A model generated the notes under the pieces. The model did no database searches and was not told the origin of the DNA. It saw only the letters and a list, made by a program, of their open reading frames with translations. From Neocallimastix lanati (nom. inval.) (Eukaryota; Neocallimastigomycota; Neocallimastigomycetes; Neocallimastigales; Neocallimastigaceae): a stretch of DNA of 32,500 nt. Positions 24,475-32,500 of the stretch are shown in pieces. Positions within the stretch are counted from its first letter, which is position 1; every line of letters starts with the position of its first letter. The stretch is from positions 92,501-125,000 of the forward strand of contig JACVTC010000104.1 in assembly GCA_016946835.1 (NCBI GenBank), given 5' to 3'. Made by a program: the position numbers and the translations under genes.

Positions 24475-24835
24475 AAATTAAATAATTATATATAATAATA
24501 TATATTTCAAAAATTATTATATCTATGACTATATTTTAAAAAGAAAATATAGGTAAATAAATATAAATATATATATATATAAATAGTGTATATATATATA
24601 AATAGTATAAATTATTATTATTACTTTGCTTTGTTTAATGATTACATGTAATTAATGATTTTTTTTTTCTATTATATATTGAAATGTATTGTGTATAATA
24701 ACTATAATTATAATTATAATAAAAGAAAAAAAAAAAAAGGATATATATATATTTTTGTTGTTGAATTAAAAGAAGACCATATTAAGTCAACTATAAAGAG
24801 AATATATATATATATAACAGAAAAAAAAAAAGTCT
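23163..24835. other. AT-rich DNA between convergent genes
   Basis: This 1.7-kb gap separates two genes whose 3' ends face each other, so it should hold both polyadenylation sites. It is filled with AAAAT-type repeats, (AT)n runs, an A31 tract at 24442-24472 and locally duplicated segments at 23345-23990. Open stretches at 23349-23552, 23628-24104 and 24655-24843 are Phe/Lys/Ile-rich low-complexity readings, not genes. Confidence 0.6.
23345..23990. repeat. Degenerate tandem duplications
   Basis: A segment of about 100-110 bp at 23439-23550 is repeated at 23551-23645; both carry ATTTAAATAAACAGAATA, TTAGAATAAAATATTAATAA and AAAAAAGTCAAAAATAAA. On a larger scale, the block beginning ACCTAAAATTTATATTTATT near 23351 recurs as ACCTACATAGAACTTATATT near 23780 and continues through a homopolymer into TATTTAAATAA again. 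The offset is about 430 bp. This suggests a local duplication followed by a smaller one and then drift. Confidence 0.6.
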
Positions 24836-27800
24836 TTAATTAGAATATGGTAATTTATTGTTATTACCAATAATATTATTAAAATCGGAGGAGGTGTTTG
24901 AATTTCCAAATTTTGGTATTAAGGAAGAATAACCCATTAAATTGGTATTATCTTCTGGTTTATGATACAATGTATCATCATTATTTCCAAGAGTTTCAAT
25001 AATTACAGGTTGATTCTGATAATTAGATAAACTTCTAACACGATTAGGATTTGTTCTCATAAGAGATTGATGTTTACTGATAGGATTAATTAAAGAACTA
25101 CGTCTTTTTGGTGAATAAAGGGTATTACTAGAAGATTCAGATATTGTACTCTTTGGAACTTTATCCTTACATTCTTGTCTTAAACTATAATAATAATTTG
25201 ATGGATGACTATCCGTAGTAGTATTTGTTTGTATGGATTCTCGTTTAGCTTGAACTTGATCTTTATCTTTATTTTGTTCTTGATTTAGAATGTAATTTTG
25301 ATTATAATTTTGATTATAATTTTGACTGTAATTTTGATTTTGATTTTGATTTTGTTTCTGATTTTGACTTTGATCTTGATCTTGTATATTATTATTATTT
25401 AATATTGCACCTTCTTTTATATCGTGACTTAAAATATTTGTGTTATTTGGAGTTGTATCATAATCAAAATCATAGGTGTAGTCATGAATTGAATCAAAAT
25501 TAATATTCATTTTATTTTTTGGTGATATATCATCGTTAAAACTATTTCTGAAACGACCACTTTCGGATTGAGCCTTTTGTATTGCGGGTGATTCATGAAG
25601 GGTGGCTGATGGTGAATTACCTTCCTTTAGAGGTACTTTTTCATTTATTTGTTCTAACAGCATTTGACATTCTTTTTCTAAACTAATATAGCTATTCCAT
25701 ATGAGGGTATAACCTTTTCTAAGAATTTCTTTTTCTTCTCTTTCCTTTTGAGCATCTTCCGTAGTTTGCTTCAGAGTATTATCTATTTCTTTAACATCAA
25801 CTGTTTTACGAATACTTAACTCTTCTATTTCTTTCTTTAATTTCATATTTTCTTGTTTTAATTTTTCACAATAACCACATTCCATCTCAGTATTTGTATT
25901 AATTTCCTTGGATACATCAGAACCGGAATTCTTATTAGTATAAAGACTGAGGTTTTCCTTTTCTAATTCAGAGATACGTTGTTTAAAACGGTCATAATCA
26001 CCTTTCAATGATAAGAATTTTTCCTTTTCAGATTGTAAATCTTGTGAAAGCTGATCTCTTTCTAAAATAACTTTTTCTAAAAGTTTTCTTCTATTTTCAG
26101 CATTTGATTCTGCAACTTCCTTCGCACGTTCAGATTCATCTAAAAGAGTTGAGAGTTCCAAAAAATTTCCAGTTTGCTTTGTTTGTTTTTGTAAGTTTAC
26201 CAAATGTTGAAGTTGACTATTCAAATCTTCAATTTCAGTTTCGTATTTCTTTTGCATCATTTGTTTCGAATTTTCTAATTGATCAATTTTTATTTCAAAC
26301 TGATTACGTGTTTCCGTTAGTTGATTAATAATACTTTCAATTTCTTCTTTGGCATGTTGATCACTATTTTCACGATCCATATTAATTTCATTAATTTCTT
26401 CTTCATAATGCTTTTTATCCTCTTCATACTTCAAGGTCATATTATCTAATTGTTTTGTAATTTCATTGTGACGTTTAACTAATTCTTCGATGTCTTTATC
26501 TACTTTTTCCTTTTCTGTTTGAATTTTTATAAATTTTTCATTGGATATCTTGACTTCATCAGAGAGTGCATTATTTTGACGGGTTAATTCTTCAATTTGA
26601 TTATTCTTTTCTTGAATTTCTTGTTTCATGACAGTAATATTATCAGTAGCATTAGTAGTGACAGCAGCATTGGTCTCCTCCCTTAATTTTTCCTTATTCT
26701 TTAGATCATTATTTTCTTTAGAGGCCATTTGAATTTCTAATTCTAATTCACTCTTTATTTTATTCAATTTAGATATTTCATTGATATTTTCTTCATTATG
26801 AATTTTCAGAAGATTATTTTCATCCTTATAGTTCTTATTGGTTTCTTCTAGCATACAAATCTTATTGATTTGATCTTGAATGATATTATCTCTTTCATTT
26901 TCTACCATATCATGACTATTGTAAGCTTTTTCTAAAGTTTGATACTTTTCCAATAAACAATCAATTTCATTTTGTTTCATTGAAAGTTGCTTTTCAAAAT
27001 CGATAATCTGACTTTCCAATTGGGAGCACTGAACATCATAATTAATTATTTCAGCTTCCTTATCTTCAATAATGGATTTAGAAGCTTCAAATTGCTTTTT
27101 CAATTGATCGTATTGTTCTTGAAATTCTTCATTAGTTATGGAATTAGATTTAATTTGTTTTTGATTTTGACTCATTTCTTCAAGAGCTTGCTTTAATTCA
27201 TTATTTTCTCGAGCAAGTTCTTCATTACTTTCACTTAAAAGATGATAATCCATTTTCCTCTGTTCTAATTCTTGCTTAAGCGTGTCCATTTTAACTTTTG
27301 AGGCTTCATAGAGTTTATTTACTGTATCAAAGTTGGATCTGGCTTCTTTTTCAGATACAATTGTTTTATTTAGAGTTACTTCCATATCTGCGATTAAATT
27401 CTTCATTCCAACAATCATGGTATCTTCTACTGAGGAAGTACTTGCTGCTTTTGTAGCTACCGGTGGTAATTCAATCTCACTATTATTACTAGAAATATTT
27501 TTGATATGATTTAAAAGTTCAGTCTTTTCAGCTTCCACTTGATGGTATCTCAATTTTAAATCCTCATATTTCTTTTCTTGATATTCCATCTTTTCTAAGA
27601 AATGATTTGAAGAATTTTCACGATCATCTTGAACATCCAATAAAGTATTTTTCAACATTTCCATTTCTTCATGAAGGGTTTCGTTTTCAAGTATTAATTT
27701 ATCATTTTCTTCCTTCATTTCCAATAAGGTTTCATTTATTTTTGTTTCAGTTTCACTACTAAATGAATGATCAGAAGAACCATTATTATTCAAACTTTGT

Positions 27801-29386
27801 GGTTTACTACTATATATATTACTGAAGCTAGCATTTCTTTTGGAACTTATAAATGTTTTTGGACGAGCAATACGTGTTTCGCTTCTATTGGAATATTTAC
27901 TATACAATAAAAGATTTTTTGGAGAATCATTATATTCTAACTTTCTATATAGTTCTTCAATATTCTTTTTAGCAAAGAAAAGTTCATTTTTAACTTGCTC
28001 ATATTCGGCATTCAATGTTTTATTTTTCGTTTCTAATTCATTAATGTAATGCTCTTTTGATGATATTTCCTCCAATGATTTATTTTGGTTTTCTAAATCG
28101 GCTATTTTTTTAATTAAACTTTTATTTTCTTCTTTATAATTATTTAATTCTCGATTAATATTCATTTGATTATCTTTTAATTTACGAACTTCTTGTTGAG
28201 CATTAACTAATCCAACAGAAAGTTCAGTTATTGTATGTTGATTATCTGTGACTTTTTTCATTGATTGCCTTACCATATGATTTTCGCCATGGCTATTATT
28301 TAAAAGCAAACCTGATGATGAATAGTTCATGAATGGGGTTTCATTATTTATTTCATTATCATCTAGATATTCTTTTTCTTTAGCAGGATCAATTTCTTGC
28401 GTATGTGACACATCATCCTTAACTTTGGCAGTAATAATACCATCTTGGGTATTTGCATCATTTTCTTGCTGAAGAGTATCTGTAATTAATTGAATATTTC
28501 TTTGACTCTTCTTGTCATATTCCTCAGCTAATCCAGATACAATATCTTTTAAATGAACTAATGTATTTTGTAAATCATTAATGATAACATCATTAATATT
28601 CTTTGCATCTGAATCAACTGATATTCCAGCATCTGCTTCATTATTTGGTAAAAGTATAGTAGAGGAATTGGGACTTTTTTTATTTTTTTTGAAAATTGAA
28701 GTTTCTTTTGGATTAGTGTTCATTGTGATATTCGTATTTATGTTAGCATTAGTTGGTGGTGGATGATTTTTTTCTTCTGAAATACGATCTAATTTATTCA
28801 CCATATTTGGTTTATTTACGAAAGGTGATTTATTAATTTGTGATTTTGGTCTAGGTTTTATTTTGATTACTGGGGTTTTAGTTGCTCTCGGAAGGGTTCT
28901 TATCTTTCTTGTACTATCAGTAGTATCTACTAGTGTTGGTGGTTCTTTTGAATGGGCTATAGATATTGATTTTCTTTGCTTTCTTACTGTATTAGCAATA
29001 TCAGTTGGGGTAACTGGTTCATTTGGTTGTGATATGGATTTCCTTTGGTTTCTTGGTTGCTTGAATATTGTTTTACTAACTATTGAAGCTTTCTGTGAAT
29101 TAGTACCAACCTTTTGTTCTGGTCTCAATATATTAACACTTGTAGCCATAACTAATAAACCCGTTTTTTCGGGACATTTAAAATAGGTAACTCCTTTAAT
29201 CGTTCCATTATTTTTACCAGTACCATTTTCAAATAATTCTATACCTACCCATGTTCCAGTTTTAAAATGAATATCACCAATAAATCTAACTGTTCCTTCC
29301 TGTAATGTAGTTTTTACTTGAACAACATCACCTAAGCGAGGTTGACGTTTTAAAAACTTTAAACTTTTTTCATTTGAATTTGTCAT
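24836..29386 (-). CDS. CAP-Gly domain coiled-coil protein, CLIP-170-like microtubule plus-end protein
   Basis: A single 1516-residue exon. Residues 17-88 form a CAP-Gly domain with the tubulin/EB-tail-binding GKNNG motif at 57-61 and the conserved GTWVGIEL and TGLLV strands. Residues 100-245 are basic and Ser/Pro-rich and include a repeated RKSIS module (RNQRKSISQPNEP near 112; RKQRKSISIAHSKEPP near 136). Such a linker commonly aids microtubule binding. Long coiled coil runs from about 375 to 490 and 550 to 1255, with a shorter helix near 265-310. The C-terminal 260 residues are disordered, with a Gln/Asn-rich tract near 1330-1365 and a Ser-Leu-Ile-Pro that fits the SxIP EB1-binding pattern near 1485. 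There is a lone CxxC near 1169 but no CLIP zinc knuckle. Only one CAP-Gly domain is present, as in yeast Bik1 and S. pombe Tip1, yet the protein is much longer. Dynactin p150 is an alternative but less likely. Confidence 0.9.
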   Translation of the reverse strand: MTNSNEKSLKFLKRQPRLGDVVQVKTTLQEGTVRFIGDIHFKTGTWVGIELFENGTGKNNGTIKGVTYFKCPEKTGLLVMATSVNILRPEQKVGTNSQKASIVSKTIFKQPRNQRKSISQPNEPVTPTDIANTVRKQRKSISIAHSKEPPTLVDTTDSTRKIRTLPRATKTPVIKIKPRPKSQINKSPFVNKPNMVNKLDRISEEKNHPPPTNANINTNITMNTNPKETSIFKKNKKSPNSSTILLPNNEADAGISVDSDAKNINDVIINDLQNTLVHLKDIVSGLAEEYDKKSQRNIQLITDTLQQENDANTQDGIITAKVKDDVSHTQEIDPAKEKEYLDDNEINNETPFMNYSSSGLLLNNSHGENHMVRQSMKKVTDNQHTITELSVGLVNAQQEVRKLKDNQMNINRELNNYKEENKSLIKKIADLENQNKSLEEISSKEHYINELETKNKTLNAEYEQVKNELFFAKKNIEELYRKLEYNDSPKNLLLYSKYSNRSETRIARPKTFISSKRNASFSNIYSSKPQSLNNNGSSDHSFSSETETKINETLLEMKEENDKLILENETLHEEMEMLKNTLLDVQDDRENSSNHFLEKMEYQEKKYEDLKLRYHQVEAEKTELLNHIKNISSNNSEIELPPVATKAASTSSVEDTMIVGMKNLIADMEVTLNKTIVSEKEARSNFDTVNKLYEASKVKMDTLKQELEQRKMDYHLLSESNEELARENNELKQALEEMSQNQKQIKSNSITNEEFQEQYDQLKKQFEASKSIIEDKEAEIINYDVQCSQLESQIIDFEKQLSMKQNEIDCLLEKYQTLEKAYNSHDMVENERDNIIQDQINKICMLEETNKNYKDENNLLKIHNEENINEISKLNKIKSELELEIQMASKENNDLKNKEKLREETNAAVTTNATDNITVMKQEIQEKNNQIEELTRQNNALSDEVKISNEKFIKIQTEKEKVDKDIEELVKRHNEITKQLDNMTLKYEEDKKHYEEEINEINMDRENSDQHAKEEIESIINQLTETRNQFEIKIDQLENSKQMMQKKYETEIEDLNSQLQHLVNLQKQTKQTGNFLELSTLLDESERAKEVAESNAENRRKLLEKVILERDQLSQDLQSEKEKFLSLKGDYDRFKQRISELEKENLSLYTNKNSGSDVSKEINTNTEMECGYCEKLKQENMKLKKEIEELSIRKTVDVKEIDNTLKQTTEDAQKEREEKEILRKGYTLIWNSYISLEKECQMLLEQINEKVPLKEGNSPSATLHESPAIQKAQSESGRFRNSFNDDISPKNKMNINFDSIHDYTYDFDYDTTPNNTNILSHDIKEGAILNNNNIQDQDQSQNQKQNQNQNQNYSQNYNQNYNQNYILNQEQNKDKDQVQAKRESIQTNTTTDSHPSNYYYSLRQECKDKVPKSTISESSSNTLYSPKRRSSLINPISKHQSLMRTNPNRVRSLSNYQNQPVIIETLGNNDDTLYHKPEDNTNLMGYSSLIPKFGNSNTSSDFNNIIGNNNKLPYSN

Positions 29387-31302
<1,916 letters not shown>

Positions 31303-31330
31303 TAATAATTAATAAATAATTATTTAAAAG

Positions 31331-31405
31331 TTAACAGTATTTATTATTTATTATTTTTTTTTAATTAAGTAATATTAAATAATAATAAATAATAAATACT
31401 GTTAA
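31331..31405. repeat. Perfect 25-bp inverted repeat with 25-base loop
   Basis: The arm at 31331-31355, beginning TTAACAGTATTTATTATTTA, is exactly complementary to 31381-31405, which ends TACTGTTAA. The 25 bases between include AATTAAGTAATATTAAAT. The loop motif AATTAAGTAATATTAAAT recurs directly after the hairpin at about 31417-31434. The unit could be a small hairpin element or a cruciform-prone inversion duplication. Confidence 0.8.
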
Positions 31406-32061
31406 TTTTCAAACAATTAAGTAATATTAAATAATAATATATAAAAAAAATAAAAATAGAGTTTAATTTTCAAAATTTATTTTTTTTCATTATAATTAAA
31501 AGTAATTTAAAAGTAATCTGTTATATAAATTACAACATATTATAATAATTTCTAATATCTTCAATATATTAAAATAACTGAGTTCCATAGTATGATATAT
31601 TATCTAAATAATAAACTTTATTTAATAATAATAATTAAATAATTCCAAACCAATTATTATTTAATTCAATATATTGGATTACATTAATAATATAATATTA
31701 TATATACCATTTTAAGTTAATGGATAATGTTTCAATTATGAATTAAATTCATATATATTAATATATAAATTTTATTAGTATACATATATAAATATATAAA
31801 TATATATAAACATATATATTGAATAAAGAGAAAAATAAAAATCTTCTTATTACATTTTTTAGCTTTAAGATTCTCCAAAAATTATATATTGTTAGTGTAT
31901 TTTAATAATTGATATCCATATTTATATATACTTTACAATACATTTCAAACTCTAATAAGACCAAGTGTAAACATTTTATTTTCATTTATTCTGTGTTTTT
32001 GATCATTCTTAAAGTTGTGTAACTTTTATAAAAGCCTTTTTCTTATAAAACACAAGTAAAA
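31406..32061. other. AT-rich DNA without a visible gene
   Basis: Low-complexity A/T. A slightly less AT-rich patch at about 31945-32045 (around AGACCAAGTGTAAACATTT and AAAGTTGTGTAACTTTTATA) shows no frame or fold that I can assign. Confidence 0.6.
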
Positions 32062-32062
32062 G

Positions 32063-32145
<83 letters not shown>

Positions 32146-32146
32146 A
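32062..32146. repeat. (TAAA)n microsatellite, about 21 copies
   Basis: An uninterrupted tetranucleotide array, the reverse-strand equivalent of the (TTTA)n arrays at 797 and 5799. Confidence 0.95.
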
Positions 32147-32500
32147 AATTAAATAAGAGAAAAAAAAATCAACAACCAAATAAGTAAATTAAATCATACA
32201 AAATGATATAATTTATTAATAAAAATTATATAATAAAAATATAGAGTTTTAGTAAAAATAAATAAATAAAGAAATAAATGAATAATAATAATAAATAAAA
32301 TAAAATTAAAAAAAAAATAAAAATAAAATAGTTATTATATAATTTTTAATTATTAAATTATATATTAAATAATTATTAAAAAGTTTGATTCTCTAAAATA
32401 AATAAAAGAAAACTTTAAAATTATTAAGAATTTCAATTTATTTGTTTTGAGAATTAAAGTTTTCTTATAAATAAATTGATATTCATAATAATTTTAAATT
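32147..32500. other. AT-rich DNA at the right edge
   Basis: Low-complexity A/T. AGTTTGATTCTCTAAAATAA..GAAAACTTTAAAATTATTAAGAATTTC and a following AATTTATTTGTTTTGAGAATTAAAGTTTTC look like a weak inverted pair near 32380-32465. No gene is visible. Confidence 0.5.

Noticed and set aside
26104-29186. Plus-strand open frames at 26104-26328, 26987-27196, 27840-28049, 28581-28766 and 28863-29186
   Set aside because: They are antisense shadows of the CAP-Gly coiled-coil gene, with no domain of their own.

Overview
The window looks like nuclear DNA of a very AT-rich eukaryote, most likely a fungus and best matching an anaerobic gut fungus (Neocallimastigomycota). Three things point this way. The tryptophan synthase is a single alpha-beta fusion chain, the form typical of fungi, and has short introns of 94-163 nt. 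Intergenic DNA is almost pure A/T, with very long poly(A)/poly(T) tracts and (TTTA)n and (TAA)n microsatellites, while exons have a much more balanced composition. A decayed MULE transposase carries a FLYWCH-type N-terminus. The genus call is inference. No prokaryotic, viral or organellar features were seen.

Layout. 1-3500 holds a palindromic 43-bp tandem array, GC-richer islands with tRNA-like B-box sequences, and one copy of a dispersed SINE-like element (2001-2386). 3555-4960 is a MULE transposase pseudogene. 4961-7804 is simple-sequence DNA with a long (TTTA)n array. 7805-10350 (minus) is a four-exon bifunctional tryptophan synthase gene. 10351-20051 is a long gene-poor block with a second SINE-like copy (15302-15683), a probably related element whose 3' part folds as a compact pseudoknot (13493-13825), and a hairpin-rich island ending in poly(A) (about 16117-16280). 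20052-23162 (plus) is a five-exon gene for a four-helix membrane protein with a roughly 700-residue disordered tail. 24836-29386 (minus) is an intronless gene for a CLIP-170-like CAP-Gly coiled-coil protein. 29387-32500 is AT-rich DNA with a (TAA)n array of about 330 bp and a perfect 25-bp hairpin.

The three intact genes do not form a pathway: one is amino-acid biosynthesis, one a membrane protein of unknown role, and one a microtubule plus-end type protein. Continuous tracks of open sequence understate two of them. The tryptophan synthase N-terminus (100 residues before the Met at 9631) and the first 134 residues of the membrane protein lie largely on small upstream exons, which were reconstructed here from splice sites, frame and family conservation.

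No clear new multi-gene system was found. The most interesting unexplained objects are the small GC-richer, structured, SINE-like elements, above all the pseudoknot at 13709-13793, which begins with a sequence identical to the 5' end of U1 snRNA.
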